From: Gliomastix tumulicola
Lineage: Eukaryota; Ascomycota; Sordariomycetes; Hypocreales; Bionectriaceae
Direction: 5' to 3'
DNA: 64,000 bases
NCBI GenBank assembly: GCA_001599755.1
Contig: BCHX01000005.1
Coordinates: forward strand, 4,150,409-4,214,408
A program made the translations under genes and the position numbers. Under the pieces are notes generated by a model. It saw nothing but the letters and a program-made list of their open reading frames with translations. It did no database searches and had not been told where the DNA came from. Positions 1-11,560 of the stretch are shown piece after piece; positions within the stretch are counted from its first letter, which is position 1; each line of letters opens with the position of its first letter.

Positions 1-4
1 ACAT

Positions 5-1809
5 CTACCTAATCAGACCCCCCCTCATCATCGTCTCGCTATCAACCGACAAATCAAGCGTGCAATCCTCATCCCACGGCCCGCACTCAGCCTCGCACAC
101 CGTCTCCTGGTCCTCAGGCACCACGCCCGTATCAAAGTACTCCATCGCCAGCTTATCCCGGCACTCGCTCGGCGCCGACAGGAAGCCACAGTGGCCTTCG
201 GCCTCGACGACGAGAACCCGCGATCCCGGGTGGCCCTCGGACATGTCCCGCGCCGCCTTGAGCGGGGTGACGGGGTCGAGACGCGAGGACACGAAGAGGA
301 TCGGCGCGGCGGGCTTCCCCTCCACGACGTCCGGATCGGCCTCGGGCGACTCAAACGGCCCGTCGAAGTTCCAGCTGGGCCGGGCCGGCCAGCCAGCGCA
401 CGCCAGGCGTCCGGCGACCCAGGCCTGGCCGAAGATATCGCTCTGGTCGACAACGTCCGCGACGTAGTCCTCCCACCACTCGGCCGTCTTGTTGCGCACG
501 TCGTCCGCGTCGGAGCACCGGATGGCCAGTCCCTGCTCGGTGTTTGGTGCGTACAGAGGGTCGTAGGGGTCGCAGTTGTCCTGGAAGGACGACGAGCGGG
601 CGAGCGGAATCAGCGCGGAGAGGTCGCCCTTGCTGATGGCGGTGTCGAGCCGCTCGGCGATGTTGTGGTAGGAGTAGATGGCCGTGTAGAAGGCGTTGCC
701 GAACATGGTGCGAACGTCGGCGCCTGTGATGACGGTATCCAGACCCGTCTGATTCTGCTTGGGGACGTAAGCGACCTGCGGCGCCTCGTCCAGACCCTGG
801 ATGAAGTCGTCGACACGGCCTCGGATGTCCTTGTGGGAGTCGTCGGTGTCGCGGTACAGAGTGCAGTTCTCGGCCGCAGCGTAGCAGCCCTCGAAGAACA
901 CATCGTACATCTTATCCGTGTCGACCAACCCGTGGATCCAGCCAGGACCGCTGGTGTAGTCGTAGGCATCGACGACACCATCCAGGATGAGCCTCCCGAC
1001 GCGCCCCGGGAACAGGCTGGCAAAGACCTGCCCCAGGACCGTGCCGTACGAGAACCCGATGTACTGGAGACGCGCCTCCTTGCCGCCCAGATCGTGTCTC
1101 TTGGCGGACTTGTCGATCATGGCGACCATGTCCCGGGCCACGCTCGGCGAGTTCACGTACGGGAGGATCTCCTGGCCGGCGCAGCGCTGGCCAAAGGCAC
1201 GGGCCTGGGCGAGCGTGTAGGGGATGGTGTCGTACAGGCCTCCTCTGTTGCCGAACGTCTGCCTCATCTCTAGGCGGGAGAGGGATCGGCCAAGCGGGTC
1301 GTTGGGGTAGCCTTTGCAGTGTCAGCTCAGCAGTTCATCGCATTGAACATGTCTAAGGGACCAGGGTATGGGCACAAACAGTCAACATGGGGCGTGGAGT
1401 AGCCGACGCCGCGCGGATCAAAGGACACGATGTCGTAGTGCCGGACATTGGGCTTGTCCACGCGCGACTGGATATAAGGCCCGATGCCGAGCTGGCTGTC
1501 GACTCCCGAGCCGCCCGGCCCTCCGGGGTTGAAGAAGATGGGGCCGCCGTAGGTCGAGTGGTTGGTGGGCACGACAGCGGGGAGCTTGATAACGGCAATG
1601 GCGACCGTGCGGCCGTCATCCGTGCCGTTGTCGGCGGCGAGCCAGTCCAGGGGCAGCTCCAGACGGGCGCACTTGAACGTGTCGAAGCAGTCATGGTACT
1701 CGAGATCCGGGCTGGGCGTGATGTCGTCCCACTCAAAGGGCCGTGCATCTGACAGGGCAGCGGTCGCCGCGAGACTCACGGCAGCGAACCGCCGGATGGT
1801 GCAGAACAT
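5..1809 (-). CDS. Secreted TAP-like alpha/beta hydrolase (tripeptidyl aminopeptidase family)
   Basis: A predicted secreted serine hydrolase of the alpha/beta-hydrolase TAP-like family, whose members remove N-terminal peptides or hydrolyse small esters. Two exons, 1809-1380 and 1311-5, join across a 68-nt intron (1312-1379) with donor GTTTGT, a CTGAC branch site and acceptor AAAG. The product is 578 aa. Residues 1 to about 22 form a signal peptide. An oxyanion-type FNPGGPGGSG motif follows near residue 95. The nucleophile sits in GFSYG at about Ser231. The C-terminal TAP-like domain carries the acid in SRLDPVTP (about Asp489) and the base in EGHCGF (about His517). A cysteine-rich tail ends the protein, as is common in this family. 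The start is the ATG in front of the signal peptide. It is divergent from the HAD gene at 2853. The family call is firm; the substrate is unknown. Confidence 0.9.
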
Positions 1810-2852
1810 GTTTGGCGCGGAGACGATGAACAGCTCTTGCGAGTGTGCTCGACGTCAAGCCAAACAGTGGCCATGGCAAGCACCTTCATATAAGCAGACC
1901 AAACAGCCCCCAACTTCCTCACCGCGTCGAACTCCCGCTGTGCCATTGCCCGACAGCAGTGGCAGTACATGACGATCACCATTTTCCGCTCTTGGCGTTT
2001 CTCGGTCCCTCGCCAATCCCCCTCGGGCATTATTGCTCCCCCGGTCTGGCCCAGTCTGGGGCTTTCAAAGGCTATCTCACTCCCAGTGGTCAGGGAACGT
2101 GGTGGGAAGATTTGGGGGCCGTCACGAATCGCGATACAGGCTGGAGTTGCGTGCGGGGCGGTCTGCCTGGGGTGATCCTGGGAGCACAGCCTTCGTGAAT
2201 CCTTCTGTGTCCAGGTCATCTGGTACTGCGCCTCGCCGGACGCGTTTTCTGCTCGTGCGAGTAGGCGTTTTCGCGGGGGGATTGGGGATCAGGCAGCGGT
2301 AGGCAAACTGGGGGCCAGGCATGATGATGTCAGTTGCGGTGGTGGTGAAGCTGGGTGCTGTGAGGTGCACGTTCACCGGGCGGATGCTGGGCCTTGGCGG
2401 CTCCAGAACCCGAGGTTGAAGCATCTGCTGTTCATATAATCCTCAATGCCGTGCCGCAATTCATCAAGAGGACGCTCTTTGCATGGCTGCTTGCCCGACA
2501 TCAGCCGCCAAGGTCGCCCCCAACGGAGGAGGACGCCAACGCGGTCACTGCATGTCGGGCCAGCACGTCATCACGGACGGAATATTTCGCAGCGAGCAGC
2601 TGCTCGACGGGAGCAGATTCGACGACGATTGAACTGAAATGAAGAACCGATGTCGATTGGTCTCTATATCGCCGGCTGCCCGACTGTGTTCTAGAAGCAG
2701 ACCAGAAGCACAACATGCAAAAACGCCAGCACTCCCAATCCTGCTTAGTCATCATCTCCGCAGCACCAATTTCCGGAGCAAACTGCCCGCCCTCAATCAA
2801 TCCCTCATCTCGTCCGTCCATTTCACTCAACGACGGCCGCCCGTCCTCAACA
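1810..2852. promoter_or_regulatory. Divergent intergenic region, hydrolase / HAD gene
   Basis: A 1.04-kb gap shared by two divergent genes. A TATA-like TTATATGAAG lies on the minus strand at about 1885-1894, roughly 80 bp before the hydrolase start. No open frame here has convincing composition or a recognisable domain. Confidence 0.5.
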
Positions 2853-3888
2853 ATGACGGCGCGTCCCCGACTCCTGCTCTGCTTCGACGCGTTCGGCACG
2901 CTCTTCCGGCCGCGGGCGTCGGTTGCGCATCAGTACGGCGACGTGGCGCGTCAGTTCGGCCTCACAGACTTCACGCACGACGAGCTGCAGACGTCGCTGT
3001 TCGCGGCGGTCCAGGAGGAGAGGCGGCTGCATCCCAACTATGGCAGGGCTCTGGATCTCGGGGCGACGCAGTGGTGGACGAATGCACGTTCTTCTCCGGT
3101 CCTGAAAATCATCCGGGGTGTGTGGTTCGTGCTAATGGGCGGTTCATCAGATCATCCACAAGACATTCACGCCGCTGCTGCGACAGGGACAAACGCTCCC
3201 GCCTGGTCTCGCTCCAGCGCTGCTGCACCGGTTCTCCTCTGGAGATGGATACGAGACGGAGACGCAGACACTCGCTGCCCTGCGCTCCCTCCGCGACGAC
3301 CAGAGAGACTCAACCCGACGAGGCATGCGCTTTGAGAAGATCGTCGTAGGCGTCATCACCAACTCCGACGACCGCGTCCCGGACATCCTCTCCTCCCTCG
3401 GCGTCGACGTGAGCCCCCTGCGCTACGGCGCCGCCACAGACCCCCTACCAAGCCCCCGGCACCCGCACGACGTCGACTTCCACTGCATGTCCTACGACGT
3501 CGGCGTCGAGAAGCCCGACCCGCGCATCTTCCACGCCGCCGAGGCCATGTTGTCGCAGATCATCGCCGCGCGCAAGGAGGGGGGGACGACGACGAGTGCC
3601 GCCGAGGACAACGCAGCCGAGGCGCAGACGTGGGAGAAGCTGTACGTCGGCGACGAGTATGGCAAGGACGTCGTGGGAGCGCGCAACGCAGGCTGGAAGG
3701 CGGCGTTACTCGCTGGCGACGACGGAAGCCAGCCGGAGGCTGCCGACGACGACGATGCGCCCGTGCTGGAGGATCATCCCGGCGCGTCGTCGTCATTTCA
3801 CGGGCTCTTCTCGCAGCATGATTTCGTCACGATACGGTCCATACAGAGCCTCGTCGATTGGATCAGGGGCGAAGAGAGGGGGGGGTAG
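2853..3888 (+). CDS. HAD-superfamily hydrolase (haloacid dehalogenase-like)
   Basis: A cytosolic HAD-fold hydrolase, probably a phosphatase or dehalogenase-like enzyme, of 322 aa. Motif I is FDAFGTLF with nucleophile Asp12. The second motif-I aspartate of classic phosphatases is Phe here, as in L-2-haloacid dehalogenases (FDAYGTLF). Motif II is the Ser/Thr in VITNSDD, motif III the Lys in EKPDPRIF, and motif IV is GDEYGKDVVGA. Exon 1 is 2853-3083 and exon 2 is 3151-3888. The join that keeps the frame and gives the family-like WWTN-IIHKTF sequence requires a GC-AG intron (GCACGT...CAG, 3084-3150, with a GCTAATG branch-like site). The start ATG is in a good context (ACAATGACG). A longer frame upstream begins in promoter-like sequence and was not chosen. 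The acidic linker near the C-terminus (about residues 255-270) is low complexity. Substrate unknown. Confidence 0.87.
3084..3150 (+). other. GC-AG intron in the HAD gene
   Basis: Exon 1 ends in AAT and the intron begins GCACGT and ends TCATCAG. The in-phase GT alternatives at 3099 and 3120 would leave introns of only 52 or 31 nt and insert residues at the conserved WWTN/IIHKTF junction. Confidence 0.65.
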
Positions 3889-6466
3889 GGTACCCGACCT
3901 AGATATATGTAGTTTTATCCATCCCATGCTTCGTAGGAAGCGGCACGGTCGTGACAAAAGACCCCCCCCGTAACAAACTCGTACATCAGGACAGATACAG
4001 AAGTCTCCGAGAGTCGGTAACCGCGCGTGCCAGCCGCGGCCGAATCGAGATGAGACACCTGGAAAATCGTCACTGTGACAAATGAAGCGTGCGGCCAGCG
4101 TGCAGCAGGGGGGAAATAAGAGGAGGTCAGGGTGGGGTTGGAGACCAATCAAACAGGGAGTTGCATATTTTTCATTTATTGAGGTCGAGAGCGTTCCTTG
4201 GTCAGCGGCACAGCAGCAGCGCCCAGGGAGGCGTAGCAGCAGGAAAGCATTACGACGCGTAGACACAATGAGCTGTTCGTTCCGTTTGTGGCTGTCCAGC
4301 CTCTGCGTCACCTCTGACGATAGCCTCACTTCGCTAGACACTCGCTTAGAGACCATATTTCGACACTGATCGACGGCAGGATCGAGAGGGTTTTTTTTGC
4401 TCCCATCAGCGGCCAAGCCGCCAACACGCTTGGCGAGGCAGATGGGTGATGCTGATCTCCGATCGAACGCTGTACAGTACCAATTACAGTATATGAGATC
4501 CAACTGTAAAAAAAAATCCAGAATGCTTCCCTGCAGCAGTTTATCGTAGAGCCCTGCCTGCCTGCACAGGCCAGACGGTTCCAGTTGGACGCGTAAGTTC
4601 ATCTGAAGATGCTTTTTTCCCCAGGGCAGCATCCCCAGAGCGCACTACTTCGTCCGATGAGCGACAAGACACCCGTCTCAGCGAGCAGGAACACTGAACG
4701 GTGTGTACTCCGTAGGTACTGAGGTACACTTGTTGCGTCCCAGTCTCCAGAAAAGACGCGTCGGCTGCCCGGCACTTGTACCCCCTAGCGAGCGACCCCT
4801 CCAGGGCTGGACTGGACTTCTTAGGGGGAAAACTGGCTGGAGCCCGCCTGGTCGCCTCAGGCTGCATCGGCCCCTTTCCAAATTTGGGTCAGCTGAGGCG
4901 CTGCGTCGGGCTGGATGTGGGAGGATTTCTGGGAACCCGAAAGGGGCCCTTGCATTTCGGCGAGCTGGGGCCAATTGGAGCCTTCTCGTATACGGGATGG
5001 GGGGGAGAGACTTTTTGAAAATTGCTCACGTCTCACATGTCATCCTGCTGTGCGTAGGGCTGTGTTCTTTTTTTTACGGGTGCTCGCCGACCTGTCGGGG
5101 ACTGGATGGCTTACTGACTGACTGACTCGGTGTCATGGAGGGAGGGATGGATGGATGGGGTTAGGTAAGCTGAGACGGACTGCAGCAGAATGTCACCAGA
5201 AACAGGCTTCGATAGTCGATGCGCTGGCCGTCGGCTGCCTCTCCCGTTAGTACGTCCAACGAAATGATCAGCGTGAGATGAGGTTGCATTCCGAGCTCTG
5301 CATGGTGACAGCAGCATGACGGCGCCCCTTTTCGGCGCATCATGCGCTGTCGTGCCGGTAGCCGGTCATTGGCTCCAGGGTAGCACCTGGGGGAAGAAAT
5401 TATTGAGACGTACGACCACGCAATTTTGGTGTGCAGACACCTCAAGTAAATTTTCCCCCACTTGGGTAGTAGGTACTCGTAGAGACTTAACTCAGTGTCC
5501 AGTGCCACTTTAGCACTCACCCACTGAATCATGCCCGCTGAATTCGCAATCCCAAGCCACAGTGCGCCCTAAGCCCTGAAATGACTGGCGCGGGATGGAT
5601 CGACTCATTCGCTGCCCTTCTCATGCCCCCTCCCCCCCTGTATTTCTGGACCGACAGAAACAGCCCGGAATCAATCTCCTGGCGCTGGGTCAGCGATCAA
5701 AAGGGCCCACGCACGGGCGGCCGCGGCGTGCGTGAAAATGCGAAAATGGCGGGTGTGGCACAGACGAGATTTATTTTTCCTGCATGCAAGGACATGCAAG
5801 GCGATAAAGCGCCTTATCGTTGTCCCGCATCTCAGCGAATGGCATCATTTTGGGGGCAGCAGAGAGGGACGGAGGCCTCCTTCGCCCTTGGGAAGGCAAC
5901 ACAACGCCAGAAACGTGATGCGACTCTGGCCGCTCGGGGTCGAGGAGGGCCTAGACCCCCCCCCACCAGGGCGCAACTGTGCCCATGCCATGGCTGGCTT
6001 CTCGTAATGGGAGGAGTCCTGAACCTACCGGAGTTTCTGCCAAAAACCAATGGCAGCGTCCCGGGCGTATAGAAGGGAAATTAGTCGGAAACCGTATTCT
6101 GGCCAATTCGCCCATTTTTTTTGACTCGTCCTCTGGTTGCGTCTGTGCTGCAGCTACTCCGTACAAAAGTTAGTGCCAGGGACGTCCCGTTTGCCCAGCC
6201 CAACAAGCCCCCTCTTCTTCCCCCCCGTTTTCTTCTTTCTCCCTGAAGACGTGCTGCTGGCCCCCCCCCTGTGAAACGAAATCGCCTGTGGACTCCCGCT
6301 ACCGTTAACTGTACATATATTTGGCGTCGGTCCCTTGGCGAATCAATCTGCAGCCGCGTTTTTGGGCTGCGATCCTCTTGAATTTTGCCTCCTTTTTTTT
6401 TTTTTCTTCTTGTCATCCCACTCCTCCTCCTGATCACCATCTTGGTAAATCGACCACCACCTCCTG
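3889..6466. other. Gene-poor intergenic region upstream of the glycosyltransferase
   Basis: A 2.58-kb stretch with no supportable gene. A long minus-strand open frame at 3793-4632 overlaps the HAD 3' end and has no domain or codon bias. The last 300 bp are rich in pyrimidine tracts (for example 6395-6408) typical of a fungal 5' leader. TACTCCGTA-type motifs occur near 4706 and 6154. Confidence 0.5.
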
Positions 6467-7719
6467 ATGCAGTCGCGGTTCGCCCGGCTGCGGACGCACT
6501 TGCTGCGGCTTGGGCTCGCGGCCGCGTTTGGCTTCATCGTCGTCGCAGTGTCGCTGTTCGCGACCGACCCCACGCGCACCAAGCTGGGCACGCACATCTA
6601 CGGCATGACGACGTGAGTGACGAGCCTGTGTAGCCAGCCTCCTGATCTTGGATCATCCTCCGACTGACCGTCTTCTAGGACATGGCCCGTGTTCAAGGCC
6701 GGCCCCCCGAAGAACATGACCGAGCTGCTCCCCGAGCTGTGGCGCGACCGCATGCATGACCTCAACAACCTGACGTTCGTCGTCGAGGACGGCTCCAACT
6801 TCACAATCAAGCCCGAGAACCACCGCTGGGAACCGCAGGGCAAGAAGGTGCTCATCATCGACGTCGACTCGCGCCTGGACCTCAGCTGGGGCGCCATGCT
6901 GAACAAGGCGCGGCCGTCGCGGAAGCTCATGAAGGGGCGCACGGGCGGCATCCTCAACCACTTTCTCTACGGTAGGCCACCAAGAAAGTACTCTGCAGAT
7001 CCCGGTCAAACGCTAACAGACACGGTCCAGCCCTCGTCCACGGCTACGACTACCGCCTCATCCGCGCGCCGCAGTACGAAGACCGCCACGGCACATGGGT
7101 CAAGGTCCCCGTCATGCGCAAGGCCCTCGAGACGCACGACGTCGTCATCTTCCTCGACTCGGACGCCATCTTCGAGAACATCGGCCTGCCCTTCGAGTGG
7201 CTCATGGGCCTCTGGAACATCGACCAGGACGTCATGCTCGCCGCCGCCAAGGACCCCTGGGTGCCGCACAACAGCGACGCCTGGGGCAAGGTCATGTGGA
7301 ACACGGGCTTCCTCATCGGCCAGCGCAGCGACAAGACGGCCGACATGTTCCAGCGCTGGGAGGACTGCCCGACGGGCACGCGCTACGCCAACTGCACCAA
7401 GTGGGCGTACGACTGGGCGCACGAGCAGGCCGCCATGGCGAACCACGTCCGCTACGACTACGACGACAAGAAGGACTTCCGCGTCATCAACTGCAACGAG
7501 GGCAACGGGATGCCCGGGCCCCGGGGAGGGCCGAACTGCAACGGCGTGTTCATCCGCCACTACTGGTTCGGCAAGGACTCGACCGTCGAGGAGCTGTACA
7601 ACGCGCTGCCCGAGGAGCACATCATCGACCTGCACGGGCACTTCCACGAGCGGATAGACGACTTCTTCCTCGACCTGAGCGAGCACTCGTATCCGCTGGG
7701 GGCCGAGGTTGTGGTATAG
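6467..7719 (+). CDS. Type II membrane glycosyltransferase, GT34-like (GMA12/MNN10 type)
   Basis: A predicted Golgi glycosyltransferase of 375 aa that would add hexose (galactose or mannose) to glycoprotein glycans. Three exons: 6467-6612, 6679-6971 and 7031-7719. Donors are GTGAGT and GTAGGC, and both acceptors are standard. A short cytosolic basic N-terminus (residues 1-14) is followed by one membrane anchor (about 15-33) and a lumenal catalytic domain. The metal/nucleotide-sugar binding DxD appears as FLDSD (Asp189, Asp191), followed by a WNTGFLIG-like block and a C-terminal HYWFG region that resembles GT34 proteins. N-glycosylation sequons occur in the lumenal part. The exon joins restore continuous conserved sequence (GILNHFLYALVHGYDYRL). 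Donor sugar and linkage cannot be read from sequence. The family assignment from memory is moderate; a glycosyltransferase is likely. Confidence 0.82.
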
Positions 7720-9281
7720 TAGTACTACTTACTGAGTTAATGTGTATGTATGTGTACTCTGGGAGTTGGGAATGGGACCGGAAACTGGGACCTAGCGAAT
7801 TTGTTTGGACTTTATCATCATCACAGGGATTGAACTAGCGACGGGCGCAACGAGTAAACGATAGAATATAATGTTACATTTATGCTCTGATAATACAGCT
7901 CTCCACGACCGCGAGGATATGGGATAGTGGACATTCAGTCGGAGTTCTATCGATGCTTGGAGCGTCAGATTCTGCTATTTTGCCCCCAACTTGATGTGTA
8001 ATGAGTAAATGCTTCTCCGTAAACATCTCAGACGAACTTCCCCCAGGAGTCTGATTGGCTCCTGTACCCGTCCGTCCATCTCGACATGACGATTCCACGA
8101 GAATCCAGGGTACAGTTCCCACCCGGGCGTCCACTGATGTGCCAGGACCAGGGCCCTGGAACACGAGAAAGGTTATTGAACGGAGGGACTTGACACACTC
8201 GGTAGCGTCTCCCCACCTACCGAGGTCTGCTGCCAATAGTTTGCGGTAGGCTCGTGTTGAGAGACAACGGCCGACTGGTCAGGCGTTCATGAGTCGTGTG
8301 ACGGTAGCCCGACTGTCTAGCTACCCTGGACAGAAAACCCAACATTATCCTGTCGGCGCGCGTCGATGAACGTCTTCGCCTCGGGATGACCTTGATTAGT
8401 CCTCATCAAATATAATAGTTAGTAGACGGCTGGGCCGAGCGCAAGGTATGCTGACATACGAGACACTACCTAGTCCAAGGGGGACGAACTCCAGGGTGAT
8501 GATTTGGCTGCCCTAAGAATAGAACTGAGGCGCGTCGGCGCGCGGAAGGGGTAGCCGAGTCGAGTCTGGACCGGCTGTTCTGTCAGAAGCTTACCTACTC
8601 TATTTTGCTTGGCGGGACATGCTGTCGGAGATTTGTGTCGTTGCCAGACATGGCTTGCATCCTCATGCGGCAGGTCCCCAGAAAAACTGCCAGTGAAGCT
8701 TGGCAAGACACAGAGAGAGTCCATGGTCCCCCGAGCGGGACGTCGCCGTGGCCTAGCTGAAGCGCTTCGATATCCTGCCGTGTGGGATCTACCCTGCAGC
8801 GGTGGACGATTTGGCAGTAGAATGCATGCGTATCTGGCATCATAGGGACCGGCCGGACAGGCGGTGTTGCTTGAAAGTCGGACTGGGCGCAATCTGAATT
8901 GGTCCTTCAGAGAGACCTGCCCCTTCACTCTGTTCGGGCGCGGGTGTTTGAATCCGCCTTCAGTAGTGGGTGCAAACACAGCGAACGACCTATGAATGGC
9001 TTCCAAACAATTTCTGAAGCGAACACCGGCATATGTGTGATGAACAGACCTCGCGCGATGAATCATACTCATGGCAATCGGCAGCTTCTTGGTCATATAG
9101 AAGGCCACACATATTCACAGTTACACAAATGAATCACAGCAAAAAATGTCGATGTTTAGAGGTACATATACTGCTATCTAGCAGCACTTTGAAGCCTTCA
9201 CTCCCCCCCATCATTCTATCCGCAGTCCCCCATCACATCCCATGCATAAGCCTACGCCATCTGTAATCTGTACTGTACCAA
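7720..9281. other. Intergenic region, no gene seen
   Basis: 1.56 kb after the glycosyltransferase. A 212-codon minus-strand frame (8470-9108) has random-looking composition and no domain. Nothing else is supported. Confidence 0.45.
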
Positions 9282-9608
9282 ATGTGCAAGATCGACAAGG
9301 CGAGAAAGTTCGAGCTCGAGTGCAAGAAGCTGCGCGAGTCCGCCCGCAGCTTCGTCGAGGCGATGGAGGACACATGGGGCGATTCACACGACTTCGTGGT
9401 CACCGGCGGTGCAGGGTCCTTCCTGCGGGTCGAGGACCACGACGTCATGCTCTCTGTCGTCGCGGTGGACGGTGAGACCCAGACGATCAATATCTGTGAT
9501 GGGCACGTGATTAACTTCTTGCGGTATAAGCTTGTGAGGGAGGAGATTGGCAAGACGAAGCACTACAAGGGGATTCGGTATATGTTTACGGAGGTTCCAA
9601 AGGGGTAG
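9282..9608 (+). CDS. Small orphan protein (108 aa)
   Basis: A short uninterrupted frame beginning at an ATG in a good context (CAAATGTGC). Its first half shows the same strong G/C third-position bias as neighbouring real genes (CTCGAG, AAGAAGCTGCGCGAG), which argues for coding. The protein is charged: a helical Lys/Arg/Glu-rich N-terminus (about residues 3-32) is followed by a short VVTGGAGSFLRVEDHD stretch and a beta-rich second half. There is no signal peptide, membrane segment or recognised domain. It is convergent with the Old Yellow Enzyme gene. Function unknown. Confidence 0.6.
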   Translation: MCKIDKARKFELECKKLRESARSFVEAMEDTWGDSHDFVVTGGAGSFLRVEDHDVMLSVVAVDGETQTINICDGHVINFLRYKLVREEIGKTKHYKGIRYMFTEVPKG

Positions 9609-9917
9609 AATGGGCTTTTTGATCTGTTCTTATCTCTCGCTTCAAGATGAACTTGTAATCAATTTCGTTGGAATTATCGGTGTTGTGATGATCTGATTGT
9701 GTTGTGTGAAGTTCACTCGCCTTAAGAGTCTGTGGTCTTGGTCTGATATCAAGTGTCTGCTTGATCGACTACCTTCAAGATGTTCTCTTGATGAGACATT
9801 ATGCAATGACCACTAGCCAAGACCTGTCCAAATGACAATTCTGGACGAGAATGATGTGGTTTAATAAGGAACTGATGCCCTCGGCTCATATACTCCGATT
9901 CAAGCTACCACATATCG
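9609..9917. other. Convergent 3' intergenic region
   Basis: 309 bp between the 3' ends of the small orphan gene and the flavin oxidoreductase gene. The sequence is AT-rich and holds no gene. Confidence 0.4.
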
Positions 9918-11171
9918 TCAACGTCGCAAAGAAGCCACCGTATTGCCCCGGCCCCGGAAACTCCAGTCGATCTGGTTGGCCATCTTGACCTTGACGCCTA
10001 GCTCCGTAGCCCACGCGCCAACCAGTCCAGGATTCTGCTGGAACCAGCGTCCCGCCATGACGACGTCGATGCCCGTCTGCAGAGCGTCCTCTGCTAGCTG
10101 GCCCGTCTTTATCCCCCCCACCGCAGACACATGGATCTTGTCACCCACGGAGTTCTTGACTTGTTCGGCAAAGCCCACCTGGTACGCGGGACCAGATCGA
10201 ATGGCTATGGCTGATTTCGGGTGAATACCACCCGAACTGATATCCAGTAAGTCGACTCCTAGAGCAGCCAGCAGGGACGCAAGTCTGAGTGTCTGGTCCA
10301 CAGTCCAGCTGTCTGGAAACTCCTCCCTGAGGACGGGATCGAACTCGAACCAGTCCGTCGCGCTGAGCCTGACGAAAAGAGGCATCGTGTCGGGGATGGC
10401 ATGACGGACAAGCGTAGCCGTTTCGCAAAGCATCCTAACCCTGTTTTCGAAGGTCCCGCCATAAGCGTCTGTTCTGTGGTTGCTAACAGGGCTAAGGAAC
10501 TGATGGAACAGATAACCATGGGCAGCATGGAGCTCGATCGCATCAAATCCGGCCTTGACTGCCCTCCTCGCCGCCTCCACGAAGTCGCTCTGCAGCTCTT
10601 TGATCTCTGCCAGCGAGAAAGCTCGAGGCGTAGGATTGACTCCCTCCTCATAGGGGATCGCTGACGGAGCAACAACCTGATCCGGCCACCCTCCAACCTC
10701 TCCCACAGCCGCAGCGTTAACCGCTAGCCACGGAGCGACTGCGCTGGCCTTGCGACCCGCGTGACTCAATTGGATAGTAATTTTCTGGTTCTGGCTGTGG
10801 GCAAACTCCGTGATACGCCTGAGTGGCTCGATCTGCGCATCGTCCCAGAGACCCAGATCTTGAGGGGTGATGCGGCCCACGGCCTGGACGGCGGTAGACT
10901 CTATGATGGCCAGTCCCGGGCCGCGCTGGATGATGCCGCCGAGGTGTGTCAGGTGCCAGTCGGTGGCGTAGCCGTCCTTGGCCGAGTACTGACATAATGG
11001 GGACAGGAAGACGCGGTTGGGGAGGGTGAGTCCGCGGATCTGAATGGGAGTGAACAGCTTCGGGTTGGGTGCATTGTCTTTGCCAAGACGAGTTCCGGCC
11101 GGTGGCTCTTGGGCTGGGGTATAGTAGGAGATGCCACTGGCAGCGACGTTATCGATGATCGGTAGTGTCAT
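9918..11171 (-). CDS. NADH:flavin oxidoreductase, Old Yellow Enzyme (YqjM-like)
   Basis: An FMN-dependent ene-reductase of 417 aa in one exon that reduces activated C=C bonds using NAD(P)H. It is a TIM barrel of the YqjM-like class. The sequence shows SPLCQYSAKDG with the redox-tuning Cys60, QLSHAGRK (His137), the substrate-anion pair in HAAHGYLFHQFLSP (His215/His218), the SNHRTDAYGG signature and a C-terminal phosphate-binding AVGGIKTG...VMAGRWF segment. The frame is open for nine codons upstream to a TTG, but the first ATG (11171) gives the natural start. It faces the Zn2Cys6 regulator at 11561 across a 389-bp divergent promoter, so local control by that regulator is plausible but inferred. 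Possible roles are secondary metabolism or detoxification of enones. Confidence 0.93.
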   Translation of the reverse strand: MTLPIIDNVAASGISYYTPAQEPPAGTRLGKDNAPNPKLFTPIQIRGLTLPNRVFLSPLCQYSAKDGYATDWHLTHLGGIIQRGPGLAIIESTAVQAVGRITPQDLGLWDDAQIEPLRRITEFAHSQNQKITIQLSHAGRKASAVAPWLAVNAAAVGEVGGWPDQVVAPSAIPYEEGVNPTPRAFSLAEIKELQSDFVEAARRAVKAGFDAIELHAAHGYLFHQFLSPVSNHRTDAYGGTFENRVRMLCETATLVRHAIPDTMPLFVRLSATDWFEFDPVLREEFPDSWTVDQTLRLASLLAALGVDLLDISSGGIHPKSAIAIRSGPAYQVGFAEQVKNSVGDKIHVSAVGGIKTGQLAEDALQTGIDVVMAGRWFQQNPGLVGAWATELGVKVKMANQIDWSFRGRGNTVASLRR

Positions 11172-11560
11172 GGCAGAGTCCGACTGAGGAACGGTCAAGA
11201 ATATACAGAAGCTGTGAGAATACTAAGGGTAGAGGAAGAGGTAATGTGATGTTCCAGTCACCTGGAGACGCAAAATCACTTGAACACCTGGAGGCCATGG
11301 GAGGCATTGGTGTTTTCTTATGGCATCTACACCTGGTGGGCTGACTCTCAGTAGGAGTACGATGGGGATGTATCCGACCAATGGCGTCTAATTGCGCGGT
11401 TGCAGTGGGTTCTCCAAGGAAGAACGGACCGCGATTCACGCAATTAATAAGCATGCTAGGGATCGTCCCTACGTATTGCCTCAGTCTCCCCATCCGATTC
11501 GCCGTCCCAGCAGCATCCTGGCACACACACCACTCGACCACCACAGCCCAGCCAGTCACC
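11172..11560. promoter_or_regulatory. Divergent promoter, Old Yellow Enzyme / Zn2Cys6 regulator
   Basis: 389 bp shared by both genes. CACCTGG occurs three times (11259, 11285, 11330), the first two within the longer CACCTGGAG spaced 26 bp apart. An in-frame upstream ATG for the regulator lies at 11381. Confidence 0.5.

Noticed and set aside
191..1273. 360-codon plus-strand open frame
   Set aside because: It is antisense to the TAP-like hydrolase, whose GC-rich third positions remove stops on the other strand. It has no domain or start context.
3793..4632. 279-codon minus-strand open frame
   Set aside because: Overlaps the end of the HAD gene, has no codon bias, domain or promoter signal, and its composition is random.
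8470..9108. 212-codon minus-strand open frame
   Set aside because: Arg/Pro/Ser-rich random composition and no recognisable domain or splice-consistent extension.
11381..11560. Upstream in-frame start for the Zn2Cys6 regulator
   Set aside because: Adds 60 residues unlike the family. The ATG at 11561 has a better context and places the zinc cluster at the usual N-terminal position.
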